Positions 20,787-30,542 of a DNA stretch of 64,000 bases are shown here, in pieces. The DNA lies in the NCBI GenBank assembly GCA_964621525.1, contig CAZUMS010000010.1:1-64000 (forward strand), given 5' to 3'. The DNA comes from CAZMGV01 sp964621525 [NCBI: uncultured bacterium] (GTDB lineage Bacteria > JAGRBM01). The notes beneath the pieces were generated by a model. It was not told the DNA's origin, ran no database searches, and worked only from the letters and a program-made list of their open reading frames with translations. Both the position numbers and the translations under genes were made by a program. How positions within the stretch are numbered: position 1 is the stretch's first letter; each line of letters starts with the position of its first letter.

Positions 20787-22160
20787 ATGGCGGACAGCGG
20801 CAAAAAGCGCACCCTTTTCGGCACGGACGGCATCCGTGGACTGGCGAACCAGTATCCGATGGACGCCGAGACGGCGACGGCGCTCGGCCGGGCGGCGGCG
20901 CATGTGCTGCGGCAGCGCGGCGCCAACCGTCCCCGGGTCCTGATCGGCAAGGACACCCGGCTCTCCTGCTACATGCTGGAACACGCCCTCGCCGCCGGCC
21001 TGTGCTCCATGGGTGCCGACGTCACGCTGATCGGGCCCATGCCGACGCCGGGTATCGCGTTTCTCGCCCACGACATGCGGGCGGATGCCGGTATCATCAT
21101 CAGCGCCTCGCACAACCCCTACGAGGACAACGGCATCAAGTTCTTCGACCGGTACGGCTTCAAGCTGCCGGACGACGAGGAACTGGAAATCGAGCAGTGG
21201 GTCCTGAACGGAATCCCGCGGGACCAGCTCGCCACGGGCGGCGCGATCGGCCGGATCAAGCGGGTCGAGGATTCCGAAGGCCGCTACATCGTCCACGCCA
21301 AGCAGACCTTCGACCGGGAACTTTCGCTGGACAGCATGAAGATCGCTCTGGACTGCGCGAACGGTGCGGCCTACTTCGTGGCGCCCAAGGTGTTCGCGGA
21401 ACTCGGCGCCACCGTTTATTCCCTCGGCATCTCGCCCAACGGAACAAACATCAACGACGGATGCGGCTCCCTTCACCCCGGAACGGTCCAGCGGGAAGTC
21501 CTCGCCCGCAAGGCGGACGCGGGCGTTTCGCTGGACGGGGACGCCGACCGCGTGATCCTCGTGGACGAGACGGGCAACGTCGTGGACGGCGACCAGATCA
21601 TGGCCATCTGCGCCATCGACCTGAAGGAACGCGGTCTCCTCCGCCGCGACACCGTCGTCGCCACCGTGATGAGCAACATGGGTCTCGAAGTCGCACTCAG
21701 GGAGCGCGGCATCCGGCTGGTCCGCGTGCCGGTGGGCGACCGTTACGTGGTCGAGGAACTGCGCAGGAACGGATACTGCTTCGGCGGCGAACAGTCCGGC
21801 CATATGATCTTTCTGGACCACGCGACGACGGGCGACGGAACGATCTGCGCGCTTCAGGTGCTCGGCGTCATGAAGCGCACGGGCCGCAGACTCTCCGAAC
21901 TGCGCAATGTGATGACCCCGATGCCGCAGCTCATCTGGAACCTCAAGGTGCGGGAGAAGGTGCCGCTCGAATCGGACGCCGCCGTATCGGCGGCGATCCG
22001 CGAGACCGAAACGGTGCTCGGAGACCGGGGACGGCTGCTTGTGCGCTATTCCGGCACCGAGGCCCTGCTCCGTGTGATGATGGAAGGCCCCGACCGCGGG
22101 CAGCTTGACCGGCTGGTCCAGCAGCTCGGGGGAACGCTCAAGGAACGGCTCGGAGCCTGA
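20787..22160 (+). CDS. glmM: phosphoglucosamine mutase
   Basis: A 457-residue alpha-D-phosphohexomutase converting glucosamine-6-phosphate to glucosamine-1-phosphate for peptidoglycan and LPS. Visible are the N-terminal FGTDGIRG, the active-site serine loop [16 protein letters not shown] (phospho-Ser about 108), the Mg-binding DGDADR, the sugar-binding GGEQSGH and the phosphate-binding [12 protein letters not shown] near the C-terminus. It lies 17 bases after cdaR; in other bacteria GlmM and CdaA interact, tying cell-wall precursor supply to c-di-AMP. Confidence 0.97.
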   Translation: MADSGKKRTLFGTDGIRGLANQYPMDAETATALGRAAAHVLRQRGANRPRVLIGKDTRLSCYMLEHALAAGLCSMGADVTLIGPMPTPGIAFLAHDMRADAGIIISASHNPYEDNGIKFFDRYGFKLPDDEELEIEQWVLNGIPRDQLATGGAIGRIKRVEDSEGRYIVHAKQTFDRELSLDSMKIALDCANGAAYFVAPKVFAELGATVYSLGISPNGTNINDGCGSLHPGTVQREVLARKADAGVSLDGDADRVILVDETGNVVDGDQIMAICAIDLKERGLLRRDTVVATVMSNMGLEVALRERGIRLVRVPVGDRYVVEELRRNGYCFGGEQSGHMIFLDHATTGDGTICALQVLGVMKRTGRRLSELRNVMTPMPQLIWNLKVREKVPLESDAAVSAAIRETETVLGDRGRLLVRYSGTEALLRVMMEGPDRGQLDRLVQQLGGTLKERLGA

Positions 22161-22185
22161 CCGGCTCCCGAAAGGCAAGACGACC

Positions 22186-22920
22186 ATGGCCCGCCTCTGC
22201 GTGAACATTGACCATGTGGCGACCGTGCGGCAGGCGCGCCGCACCGTCGAACCCGATCCCGTCGCCGCCGCCGTACTGGCGGAAGTGGGCGGAGCGCGGG
22301 GAATCACCGTGCATCTGCGCGAGGACCGCCGTCACATCCAGGACCGCGACCTTCAGCTGCTCCGGCAGGTGATCCGCACGAAGCTGAACCTCGAAATGGC
22401 GGCGACGCAGGAGATGGTGAAGATCGCCCTGCTCGTAAAGCCCGACCAGGTGACGCTCGTTCCCGAACGGCGCGAGGAGATCACCACCGAAGGCGGCCTC
22501 GACGTCGCCCTTTACCGGCAGCAGCTCCAGAAATACGCCGGGCTGTTCCGCGAGGCGGGTATCATGCTCAGCCTGTTCATCGACGCCGACCCCGACCAGG
22601 TGCAGGCGGCCCACTTCGTCGGCGCGCAGTTCGTCGAGCTGTGCACAGGTCCCTACTCGCTCGCCCGCACCGACGCCGAGCGGAAGTCCAGGTTCGAGAT
22701 GATCCTGAACACCTCGCGCATGGCCCGGAAACTGGGGATGCGCGTGAACGCCGGGCACGGTCTGACCTACGACAACGTGCGCCCGATTGCGGCCCTCGAA
22801 GGGATCGAGGAGCTCAATATCGGCCACTCGATCATCTCCCGTGCCGTGCTCACGGGGATCGAGAAGGCCGTCCGCGACATGGCGGAGATTATCCGGAACG
22901 CCCGTACCGACAGCGACTGA
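22186..22920 (+). CDS. pdxJ: pyridoxine 5'-phosphate synthase
   Basis: A 244-residue TIM-barrel enzyme condensing 1-deoxy-D-xylulose-5-phosphate with 3-amino-2-oxopropyl phosphate. The N-terminal [16 protein letters not shown], the [16 protein letters not shown] loop, [15 protein letters not shown] and the C-terminal [11 protein letters not shown] and [13 protein letters not shown] are all PdxJ signatures. The ATG at 22186 begins the conserved N-terminus and follows glmM by 25 bases. The stop is 4 bases before the nnr start; acpS, often present between these genes, is missing. Confidence 0.97.
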   Translation: MARLCVNIDHVATVRQARRTVEPDPVAAAVLAEVGGARGITVHLREDRRHIQDRDLQLLRQVIRTKLNLEMAATQEMVKIALLVKPDQVTLVPERREEITTEGGLDVALYRQQLQKYAGLFREAGIMLSLFIDADPDQVQAAHFVGAQFVELCTGPYSLARTDAERKSRFEMILNTSRMARKLGMRVNAGHGLTYDNVRPIAALEGIEELNIGHSIISRAVLTGIEKAVRDMAEIIRNARTDSD

Positions 22921-22924
22921 GTTC

Positions 22925-24478
22925 ATGCAGAAGCTTGCCACCGCCGCCGAGATGCGGGCGCTCGACCAGGGCGCCATCCGGGCCGGCATCCCCGGCGTGA
23001 TTCTCATGGAAAACGCCGGCGAGGCGGTAACCGCGCACATCCTGGAGCTGCCTGCCCGCAAAGCCGGCCCTGTCGCCATCCTGTGCGGCAAGGGGAACAA
23101 CGGCGGCGACGGATTCGTCATCGCACGGCTGCTCTCCGCCGAAGGCTGCACCTGCGCCGTATTCCTGCTGGGACGGGTTTCCGCCCTGAAAGGCGATGCC
23201 GCCATCAATGCCAGAGCCTGGCTCGCCACCGGCGGAACGGTGACGGAACTCGCCTCCCCCCGGACTTTCCGGGCATTCGCCCGGTCGGTCGATGCAGCCA
23301 GTGTGGTCGTCGACGCCCTGTTCGGGACGGGCCTCAATTCGCCGGTGACTGGGGCGGCGGCGAAATGCATCGGGATCATCAACCGCCGCAACCGGAGGAA
23401 CGTCGTCGCCGTCGATATCCCGAGCGGCGTTAACGCGGATACCGGAGCCGTCATGGGCACCGCCGTGAAGGCTTCCGGTACGGTGACGTTCGCCCTCGGA
23501 AAACCCGGGCTCCATATCCACCCCGGCGCGGCCTGTGCCGGGTCCGTTACGCTGGGGGCGATTTCCATACCGTCCCGGCATCTCGCGCGGTTCGACCCGT
23601 CATTCGAACTCATTACGCCCGAACGCGAATGGCGGTCAGCCGGCTTCAGAAGCAACCGGGATTCGCACAAGGGCACTTACGGTCACGTCCTCGTGCTGGG
23701 CGGCTCGCACGGAAAATCCGGCGCGGCCGTCATCGCCGCCCGCGGCGCCCACGGTGGCGGGGCGGGCCTCGTCACGCTGGCGGTTCCCCAAACCCTCGAA
23801 GCCGCTGCCGCCCGTGACATGCGGGAGACAATGACCCTGCTTCTGGACGAGAGTCCGGCCGGCGGCTGGACCGAACGCTCGGTTACGGCCGTGCAAAAGG
23901 CGCTCACGAAACGGCACGTCCTCGTCACCGGGCCGGGGATGCCAACGGATGAACTGTCGCGGAAGCTGTTCCTGAAACTTGTTGCCGGCCTCGATATCCC
24001 GGTGGTGATCGACGCCGACGGGCTGAACGCGCTGGCATCGGCGAAGAAGCCCCCGAAACTGAAGAACGCCGTGCTGACGCCCCACCCTGGCGAGGCGGCC
24101 CGGCTCCTCGGAACCACGACCGAGGCCATCCAGACGGACCGGGTGGCTGCCGTACGAGCGCTCGCAAAGAAATACCGCTCGGTAGTAGTCCTGAAGGGCG
24201 CGGGGACGCTCGTTCACGCGCCGGGCCGCCCCGTGCGGATCAACCCCACCGGCACGCCCGCCATGGCGACGGGCGGCATGGGCGATCTCCTGTCGGGCCT
24301 GACCGGCGGCCTTCTGGCTTCCACGAAACTCGGCCTGTTCGACGCCGCCAGTTTTGCCGTCTGGCTGCACGGACGAGCCGGGGAACTGGCGGCCTCCAGG
24401 CTTAAACGTCCATCCGTCACCGCCACTGAAGTCTGGAAGCAGCTCGGCAACGCCTTCGCGGAATCACGGGCGGGCTGA
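22925..24478 (+). CDS. nnr: bifunctional NAD(P)HX epimerase / ADP-dependent dehydratase
   Basis: A 517-residue fusion repairing hydrated NAD(P)H. The N-terminal YjeF_N epimerase half (about 1-225) shows VILMENAG, GKGNNGGDGFVIAR and VAVDIPSGVNADTG. The C-terminal ribokinase-like dehydratase half shows GTYGHVLVLGGSHGKSGA, VVIDADGLNAL, LTPHPGEAARLLG and ATGGMGDLLSG. The length matches the E. coli fusion. It ends the plus-strand cluster and overlaps the convergent hypothetical gene by 15 bases. Confidence 0.95.
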   Translation: MQKLATAAEMRALDQGAIRAGIPGVILMENAGEAVTAHILELPARKAGPVAILCGKGNNGGDGFVIARLLSAEGCTCAVFLLGRVSALKGDAAINARAWLATGGTVTELASPRTFRAFARSVDAASVVVDALFGTGLNSPVTGAAAKCIGIINRRNRRNVVAVDIPSGVNADTGAVMGTAVKASGTVTFALGKPGLHIHPGAACAGSVTLGAISIPSRHLARFDPSFELITPEREWRSAGFRSNRDSHKGTYGHVLVLGGSHGKSGAAVIAARGAHGGGAGLVTLAVPQTLEAAAARDMRETMTLLLDESPAGGWTERSVTAVQKALTKRHVLVTGPGMPTDELSRKLFLKLVAGLDIPVVIDADGLNALASAKKPPKLKNAVLTPHPGEAARLLGTTTEAIQTDRVAAVRALAKKYRSVVVLKGAGTLVHAPGRPVRINPTGTPAMATGGMGDLLSGLTGGLLASTKLGLFDAASFAVWLHGRAGELAASRLKRPSVTATEVWKQLGNAFAESRAG

Positions 24479-24907
24479 ACCGCCCTCGCGTCTGCGGCAC
24501 CAGTCGATCGGAACCCCGCCGACGGCATCTCCCCACTGGAGGCGAACGAACGCTTCGAGGGCAGGTTCCAGCGCACCGAACCGGGACTCTTCGCGCAGGA
24601 AAAGCTTCACGGGGTCACAGCTGTCGAACTTCTGCCGCCAGATGCGGGCGCCGCCCTCCGGAAGCCGCTCGAAAATATAGCCCTCGAACCGGGTTTTCCC
24701 CGGCTCGACACCGGGCGGGAAATACTGCCCCGTGCGCGTCACCTCGCGGATCACGCCGAACACAGAGGCGGCGCAGAGACTCTCGCGGCCGATTTCCTCG
24801 CGCTCACCGGCGGCGAGTGAGCCCTCCGTCACGAGCTTCCTGACCAGCCGCACGCGCCGGGACTGCCCGCCCTCCGGCGGCTTCAGCGTTTCCACTTGAT
24901 CGTGCAC
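24464..24907 (-). CDS. hypothetical protein
   Basis: A 147-residue protein of no family I recognise. It is soluble with no signal peptide, has two cysteine-containing stretches and a WRQKFDSCDP segment, and ends in an Arg/Gly-rich tail. The start is a GTG at 24907 (or GTG at 24895) overlapping the end of the redoxin gene, implying translational coupling to it. It shares its last 15 bases with the convergent nnr gene. Codon use resembles its neighbours, which favours a real gene. Confidence 0.6.
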   Translation of the reverse strand: MHDQVETLKPPEGGQSRRVRLVRKLVTEGSLAAGEREEIGRESLCAASVFGVIREVTRTGQYFPPGVEPGKTRFEGYIFERLPEGGARIWRQKFDSCDPVKLFLREESRFGALEPALEAFVRLQWGDAVGGVPIDWCRRREGGSARP

Positions 24908-25437
24908 CCGATGGAATAGGTTTCGGGGACAGCCGGGGCCCTGCCCTCCGAGATGGTATCCAGGGCATTCCGCAGGTCATGCGATTTTGCCGCTGCGGGT
25001 TCCCGGTAGTTCTCGTCGATCCGGCCGTGATAGGCGAGCTTTCCGTCCCGCCCGAAAACGAACACCTCCGGCGTGTGAGTGGCTCCGAACGATCTGGCGG
25101 TCTTCTGGGTATCGTCCCGCAGGTAGGGGAAATTGAACCCCTTGAGCCGGTGGCGCTTCACCATTTCCTCGAAGGAGTCCTCGGGATAATTCACGTCGTC
25201 GTTCGAGTTGATGCAGACCAGCCGGACACCTTTTCCGGCATAATCCTTCTGGATCTGCACCATACGGTCTTCCCATCCCTGCACGTAGGGACAGTGGTTG
25301 CAGCTGAAAATGACGGCGAGAATACCGTCCTTCGAGAGCTCCGCAGAGGAAAGCGTCCGGCCGTCCACGTTCTTCAGCTCGAATGGCGGGAGCGGCGTGC
25401 CGATCCGGATCGAGGTTTCGTTGGTGGAGACGCCCAT
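24883..25437 (-). CDS. thioredoxin-like/AhpC-TSA family protein
   Basis: A 184-residue thioredoxin-fold protein of the redoxin type. The active-site region is FSCNHCPYVQGWEDRM, a C-x-x-C pair typical of the subfamily annotated as thioredoxin family/alkyl hydroperoxide reductase-like, with a later cis-proline loop in THTPEVFVFG. There is no signal peptide, so it is probably cytoplasmic. It follows lgt by 30 bases on the same strand and may be cotranscribed with lspA-lgt. The substrate is unknown. Confidence 0.85.
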   Translation of the reverse strand: MGVSTNETSIRIGTPLPPFELKNVDGRTLSSAELSKDGILAVIFSCNHCPYVQGWEDRMVQIQKDYAGKGVRLVCINSNDDVNYPEDSFEEMVKRHRLKGFNFPYLRDDTQKTARSFGATHTPEVFVFGRDGKLAYHGRIDENYREPAAAKSHDLRNALDTISEGRAPAVPETYSIGCTIKWKR

Positions 25438-25467
25438 GGAACTGCCTCCTTCGGACGGCCGCCGGAC

Positions 25468-26283
25468 TCAGGCCGGTTTCTGCACGCCGCCTGCGTTTTC
25501 AAGCGTGTACCGGGGAACGTTCCGGCGCCAGGCCACCAGAATCAGGCCGGCACCGACCACAAAGGAACCGATGGAAATGAACTCGGAAGTGGAAAGACCG
25601 GTCTCTCCCACAAACCCGCGCACCGTGTCGCCCCGGAACCGTTCGATCACCGCCCGGCCCACGGCGTAGGATGCGAACACCCACCCGGACACGAGACCGT
25701 CGAATTTCTTGATCTTGTTGAGCCAGATCGAGATACCCACGATCGCCATGCAGAGCAGGAATTCATAAATGGGAGTCGGATGAACCGGCAGTCCCTGCCG
25801 GAGATACTCGGCCCCTACCGTCGGGGGATAAGTGATCCCCCACGGAACGTCCGTGATTTTCCCGTAGCAGCAGCCGGCCGAAAGACAGCCGATCCGGCCA
25901 ATGCCGAGGGCCAGGATCATGGCTACGGCGAGGACGTCAGCATATGCGAAGAACGGCTGCTTCTTCCGGTGAAACAGCCAGATAAACACGGGGAATACGA
26001 GCATCGGGCCGCCATAGAACACGAGCCCGCCCTTCCAGAGGGCGAACATCTGCATCCAGTCGTCGGCGAACCGCTCCCAGGTGACGGCGATGTAGAGGAT
26101 TCTGGAGCCGATGACGCCGGTGATGACGCCGATGAAGGCAAGATCGGCGGAGAACTCAACGTCGAGGCGGTTCCGGGCGGCCTGCCACTGGCAGTAGTAA
26201 AGCGCCGCGAGAAATCCGAGCGCGGCCGTGAGGCCGTAGGTATGCAGCGAAAAGGGGCCGATTTCGAACAGTATGGGTCTCAA
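25468..26283 (-). CDS. lgt: prolipoprotein diacylglyceryl transferase
   Basis: A 271-residue inner-membrane enzyme that moves diacylglycerol from phosphatidylglycerol to the lipobox cysteine. Seven hydrophobic segments are visible. The Lgt core appears as GGLVFYGGP, GIGRIGCLSAGCCYG, HPTPIYE and the Arg-containing GRAVIERFRGD. It lies 13 bases downstream of lspA, so both lipoprotein-processing steps are encoded together. Lipoproteins that would use this pathway are predicted at 52581 and 60603. Confidence 0.95.
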   Translation of the reverse strand: MRPILFEIGPFSLHTYGLTAALGFLAALYYCQWQAARNRLDVEFSADLAFIGVITGVIGSRILYIAVTWERFADDWMQMFALWKGGLVFYGGPMLVFPVFIWLFHRKKQPFFAYADVLAVAMILALGIGRIGCLSAGCCYGKITDVPWGITYPPTVGAEYLRQGLPVHPTPIYEFLLCMAIVGISIWLNKIKKFDGLVSGWVFASYAVGRAVIERFRGDTVRGFVGETGLSTSEFISIGSFVVGAGLILVAWRRNVPRYTLENAGGVQKPA

Positions 26284-26296
26284 ACCTGTATTCCTC

Positions 26297-26839
26297 TCAC
26301 TCCGCCCGGGCGGCTTCCGCGACGGGGACGGCGGCGTCCTCGTCCTTGCGGAACAGCTCGAAGGCGAAGATCATCACCGCCCCGACTGAAATTCCGATGT
26401 CAGCAACATTAAAAGTCGGCCATGTGGGGCCGCCCTTGCCCCAATAAAAATCGAGGAAATCGACCACATAGCCGTATTGCCACCGGTTCACGGAGTTTCC
26501 GAGCGCCCCGGAGAGAATCCCGGCCAGCCCGCCGGCCAGCCAGACGTCCCGGTCGCGGAGCTTGATGAGGAACCACGCGATCGTCACAACGGCGACGAGC
26601 GTTACGCAGCCGAAGAACACATCCCTGGCACCCTCAGAGAGGTCCCGGAACATGCTGAATGCCGCGCCGTAGTTCCTGGCGTACGTGATGCTGAAAAACT
26701 CCGGCACCACCACGGTGCTTTCGCGGAACTCGTAATTGTCCACGATGATCTGCTTGGTCCAAAGATCCAGAAACAGCATCACCGGCAGGACCATTACAAA
26801 TACCAGGTATTTGAGCGCGATCTTCCTGGGCCGGCTCAT
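26297..26839 (-). CDS. lspA: lipoprotein signal peptidase
   Basis: A 180-residue aspartyl protease of the inner membrane, signal peptidase II. Four hydrophobic helices are visible. The conserved motifs are DLWTKQ, NYGAAFSM, GALGNSVNRWQYGYVVDFLDF (first catalytic Asp) and TFNVADIGISVG (second catalytic Asp). The ATG at 26839 overlaps the ileS stop (ATGA); the frame extending to 26866 lies inside ileS and is less likely. ileS-lspA linkage is common in bacteria. Confidence 0.95.
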   Translation of the reverse strand: MSRPRKIALKYLVFVMVLPVMLFLDLWTKQIIVDNYEFRESTVVVPEFFSITYARNYGAAFSMFRDLSEGARDVFFGCVTLVAVVTIAWFLIKLRDRDVWLAGGLAGILSGALGNSVNRWQYGYVVDFLDFYWGKGGPTWPTFNVADIGISVGAVMIFAFELFRKDEDAAVPVAEAARAE

Positions 26840-29730
26840 TTGACCACCTCGATGCAGCGCTCGCACAGGTCCGTGTGCGCCGGGAACGTCCCCACTTTCG
26901 GCGAATGGTGCCAGCAGCGGGCGCAGCGGGGCTCCGCCGCCTTCGTCACCGCGACGGCCACGCTATCGGAATCAGGACCGAACTCGAATCCCGAGACGAT
27001 GAACAGCTCTTCCGCGACCGAGAGCCGGTTGCCGGATTTCTCCGTGTACAGCTTCTTGAGGTCGTCCAGAATCTGTCCGGTCTTCGGCGAGACTTTCACT
27101 TTCGCCTCTTCCGACTTGCCGATCTGCCCGCCCGTGCGGAATTTCTCGAGTTCGAGATTCACCGTCTCCCGGAGTGCCAGCAGCGGCTCAAGCCGGGCCA
27201 CCGTGGCGCGGGCGGCGTCGAGAGCCGCCGCGTCATGGACCGGCAGGTCGTTCAGGAACACCGATTCGGGATTGAGCCTGCTTGCCCCCCAGGCGGCCGG
27301 CGTTCCAGGGCACTGCTGATGGAGCGTCTCCCAGGCCTCCTCGCAGGTGAACGAGCAGACGGGGGCGAACGACGTGAGCAGCGTAACCAGCACGTCGTAC
27401 ATGGCACTCTGCGTGGCCCGGCGCCACGGATCGTCCGCCTTCAGGATATAAAGCCGGTCCTTCGTCGCGTTCACGTAGATGGACGAGAGGTCCACGGTCA
27501 CGAACTGGTTCAGGCCGTGGTAGATCCGGTGGAACTCGTAGTTCTCGTACCCCTGCCTGAGGTCCGACACCATGAGTGCGGCGGCGGACGTGATCCAGCG
27601 GTCCAGCAGCGGCCGGTCCGCGAACGGAACGTAATGACGCTCCGGCGAAAACCCGTCGAGGCACCCCAGAAGGTGCCGGACCGAGTTCCGGAACTTGCGG
27701 TACATCTCCGAAAGACGCTGGAGAATCTCCTCGCCGAAGTGGATGTCGTTGCGGTAATCCTCCGCCGCAACCCACAGGCGGAACAGCTCGGGGCCGCTCG
27801 CCTTCAGGGTCTTCTCGGGCGGCAGGAAAGTCGGGTTCGACTTGGAATATTTCTTCCCCGCCTCGTCCACGACGAAACCGTGCGTGAGCACCGCCTTGTA
27901 GGGCGGGCGCCCGCGGGTACCGATCGACGTGAGCAGCGAGGAATGGAACCAGCCCCGGTGCTGGTCGGAGCCTTCAAGATAAAGATCCGCCGGCCACTGA
28001 AGCTCCGGATTCTTCTCCAGGACGGCGGCGTGCGAGACGCCCGAATCGAACCAAACGTCGAGGATGTCCCGGCCTTTCTTCCAGCCGGTCTTGCTGCACT
28101 CGGGGCATGAATAGCCAGCAGGCAAAAGGCCTTCCGCCTCCTTCGCAAACCAGACCTCGATGCCGTCCTTCTCGATCTGCTTCGCCACGGCCTCGACCAG
28201 TTCCGGCGTCGACTCCACATGACCGCAAGACGTGCACTCGAAGCTCACGATCGGCACGCCCCACACCCTCTGGCGCGAAATGCACCAGTCCGGGCGGTTC
28301 AGGATCATGTTGTAGATCCGGTCCCGGCCCCAGGGCGGAATCCAGCCGCCGTCCCTGCTCGTGGTCCTGTCGTCGCGCATGGCGTCGATGGCCGCGAGTG
28401 CTTTCTGCCGGAGCTCGTTGTGCTCCATCCGGATGAACCACTGGGGCGTCGCCCGGAAGATCACCGGCTTCTTGGACCGCCAGCAGTGCGGGTAACTGTG
28501 CTTCACCTTCGACTGGGACAGAAGCGCTCCGGCGGCGTCGAGCTTCTCGATGACTTTCGGGTTGGCATCGAACACCTGGACGCCCACGAGGTCCTGCAAA
28601 TTCTCCGGCAGGTCCTTCGTGTATTTTCCGCGGGAATCGACCGGCGAATAGGCGTCAAGGCCGTACTTCCGGCCGATCACGTAGTCTTCGGCGCCGTGGC
28701 CCGGCGCCGTATGGACGATTCCCGTGCCCGCCTCGAGCGTCACATGATCGCCAAGCATGATCAGCGAGGGTTTGCCCGTGAGCGGATGGACGCCGGCCTT
28801 CTTGTCGAGGTGCTTCGCCCTGAACCCGGCGAGCGTCTCCACGTCCGTGAGCTTGTTTCCCTGAACGAACGGTTCAAGAAGCCCCTTTGCCACGATCAGC
28901 ACCCGGCGGCGGCCCTTCAGGTCCGTCGCCCGCACTGCCACGTAGTCAAACTCGGGGTGAAACGAGAGGCCGAGATTCGCCGGAATGGTCCACGGGGTCG
29001 TCGTCCAGATGACGATTTCGGCCTTCTCCCCTTTCAACTCCGGAGCGATCTCGGCGCTGTCGCCATGGTAGGCGAATGCCACGTACACGGACGGCGAGGT
29101 ATGGTCCTCGTACTCGACCTCCGCTTCGGCGAGTGAGGTTTCGAGCGCCCAGCTCCAGTAAACCGGCTTGTTCTGCCGGTAGACGTAGCCGTCCTTCAGG
29201 AACCGCCCGAACTCACGAAGGATCGACGCCTCGTAATCCTTCGTCATCGTCCGGTAGCAGTTTTCGTAATCGGCCAGCACGCCGAGCTGCCTGAACTCGC
29301 CGCCCTGGATACCGACAAACTCGCCCGCGTACTGGCGGCAGGCGGCGACCATCTCCGCCGCCGAGGGGGTTTCCTTCTTCGCCCGGAAGTTTTCCGCCAC
29401 CTTCTGCTCGATCGGCAGGCCGTGACAGTCCCAGCCCGGCACGTAGGGGGCCGACCGCGTGCCGGACATGTTCCGGTACTTGATGATGATGTCCTTGAGG
29501 ACCTTGTTCAGGATGTGCCCGTGGTGGATGTTGCCGTTGGCGTACGGCGGGCCGTCGTGGAGGATGAATTTCTCGCGCCCCTTCGTGCGGTCCACCATCT
29601 TCCGGTAGGTGCCGGACTTCTCCCACCGCTCGACAAAACCCGGCGCCCGTTTCGCCATGTCGGCCTTCATGGGGAAGCCGGTCTTCGGCAGCAGGATCGT
29701 CTGGGAGTAGGGGTTGTCGTTTTTCGCCAT
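26836..29730 (-). CDS. ileS: isoleucyl-tRNA synthetase
   Basis: A 964-residue class I synthetase. The HIGH-type motif is HHGH (69-72) in PPYANGNIHHGHILNK, and the KMSKS-type motif is KYSKS near residue 625. The editing domain includes WTTTPWTIPANLGLS. The C-terminal zinc finger shows CARCWHHS and CERC in the last 35 residues. The length and order match the bacterial IleS type with a C-terminal zinc domain. It heads the ileS-lspA-lgt operon, 134 bases downstream of rplC. Confidence 0.97.
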   Translation of the reverse strand: MAKNDNPYSQTILLPKTGFPMKADMAKRAPGFVERWEKSGTYRKMVDRTKGREKFILHDGPPYANGNIHHGHILNKVLKDIIIKYRNMSGTRSAPYVPGWDCHGLPIEQKVAENFRAKKETPSAAEMVAACRQYAGEFVGIQGGEFRQLGVLADYENCYRTMTKDYEASILREFGRFLKDGYVYRQNKPVYWSWALETSLAEAEVEYEDHTSPSVYVAFAYHGDSAEIAPELKGEKAEIVIWTTTPWTIPANLGLSFHPEFDYVAVRATDLKGRRRVLIVAKGLLEPFVQGNKLTDVETLAGFRAKHLDKKAGVHPLTGKPSLIMLGDHVTLEAGTGIVHTAPGHGAEDYVIGRKYGLDAYSPVDSRGKYTKDLPENLQDLVGVQVFDANPKVIEKLDAAGALLSQSKVKHSYPHCWRSKKPVIFRATPQWFIRMEHNELRQKALAAIDAMRDDRTTSRDGGWIPPWGRDRIYNMILNRPDWCISRQRVWGVPIVSFECTSCGHVESTPELVEAVAKQIEKDGIEVWFAKEAEGLLPAGYSCPECSKTGWKKGRDILDVWFDSGVSHAAVLEKNPELQWPADLYLEGSDQHRGWFHSSLLTSIGTRGRPPYKAVLTHGFVVDEAGKKYSKSNPTFLPPEKTLKASGPELFRLWVAAEDYRNDIHFGEEILQRLSEMYRKFRNSVRHLLGCLDGFSPERHYVPFADRPLLDRWITSAAALMVSDLRQGYENYEFHRIYHGLNQFVTVDLSSIYVNATKDRLYILKADDPWRRATQSAMYDVLVTLLTSFAPVCSFTCEEAWETLHQQCPGTPAAWGASRLNPESVFLNDLPVHDAAALDAARATVARLEPLLALRETVNLELEKFRTGGQIGKSEEAKVKVSPKTGQILDDLKKLYTEKSGNRLSVAEELFIVSGFEFGPDSDSVAVAVTKAAEPRCARCWHHSPKVGTFPAHTDLCERCIEVVK

Positions 29731-29802
29731 GTCGTTCTTCAGATAGGGATCAGCCCGCCCGGAGCCGCAGGTCTATAGCCCCAAGCGGAAAGGCCCCGCA
29801 AG

Positions 29803-29844
29803 TCAAAAGCACAGGGGCGGCCCCGTTAAGGCGCCGCCCCCGTG
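29803..29844 (-). terminator. intrinsic terminator after rplC
   Basis: Arms at 29833-29844 and 29810-29821 form a 12-bp stem. It is fully paired in minus-strand RNA, with one G-U pair that would be an A-C mismatch on the plus strand, and is followed by CUUUUGACUU. It starts 20 bases after the rplC stop. This insulates rplC from the downstream ileS operon. Confidence 0.85.
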
Positions 29845-29864
29845 ATTAAGCCGTTTTCAGACGG

Positions 29865-30542
29865 TCAGCGGCTCTTGCCCTGCGCCTTGCGGTTGGAAAC
29901 CTTGCGGGCCTTCTGCACGTAGACGATTCCGTTCACGGGGCCCGGCACCGAGCCCTGGATGAGGAGCACGTTGTCGTCCGGGCGGACCTGGATGAGCGTC
30001 AGGTTCTGGGTGGTCACGTTCTCGTTGCCCATGCGGCCCGGCATGCGCTTCAGTTTCCACACCTTGCCGGGGTGTTCGCGCGCCGAGATACCGCCGCCGT
30101 GACGGAAGTATTCGTGCGTACCGTGCGAGGCCCGGAAGCCGTGCATGTGGTGCCGCTTGATGACGCCGGCAAAGCCCTTGCCCTTGGAGACGCCCTTGAC
30201 GTCCACGATCTCGCCGGCCTCGAAACCCTTGACGGTGATCTCGTCGCCCACGTTCAGCTTCGCCAGCTCGTCAGAAGCGAGCCGCACTTCGCGCAGCGTC
30301 GAGACGGGCTCCATGTTCAGCTTCTGGAACCGGCCGAGGTCGGGCTTGTTCGTGTTGTAGGCCTTCTTCTTGCCGAACCCGATCTGGATGGCCTCGTAGC
30401 CTTCCTTCTCCTTGGTCCGCTTCGCCGTGATCTTGCACGGGCCGGCCTCGACGACGGTCACGTTCACACGGGTGCCATCGGCGGTAAAAACACTGGTCTG
30501 TCCGAGCTTGCGGCCGAGAATGCCGTAGGTATCAACGCGCAT
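29865..30542 (-). CDS. rplC: 50S ribosomal protein L3
   Basis: A 225-residue protein with full-length L3 features. These are the N-terminal GILGRKLGQTSVF, the central HGFRASHGTHEYFRHGG loop that reaches the peptidyl-transferase centre, PGKVWKLKRMPGRMGNENVT, and a Lys/Arg-rich C-terminal tail. The ATG at 30542 has a GGAAGGAGA sequence upstream and begins the fold. It is unusual that the gene stands alone: L3 is normally the second gene of the S10 operon (rpsJ-rplC-rplD-rplW-rplB), and none of those genes is nearby. Whether this is the sole L3 or a second copy cannot be told from the window. Confidence 0.93.
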   Translation of the reverse strand: MRVDTYGILGRKLGQTSVFTADGTRVNVTVVEAGPCKITAKRTKEKEGYEAIQIGFGKKKAYNTNKPDLGRFQKLNMEPVSTLREVRLASDELAKLNVGDEITVKGFEAGEIVDVKGVSKGKGFAGVIKRHHMHGFRASHGTHEYFRHGGGISAREHPGKVWKLKRMPGRMGNENVTTQNLTLIQVRPDDNVLLIQGSVPGPVNGIVYVQKARKVSNRKAQGKSR

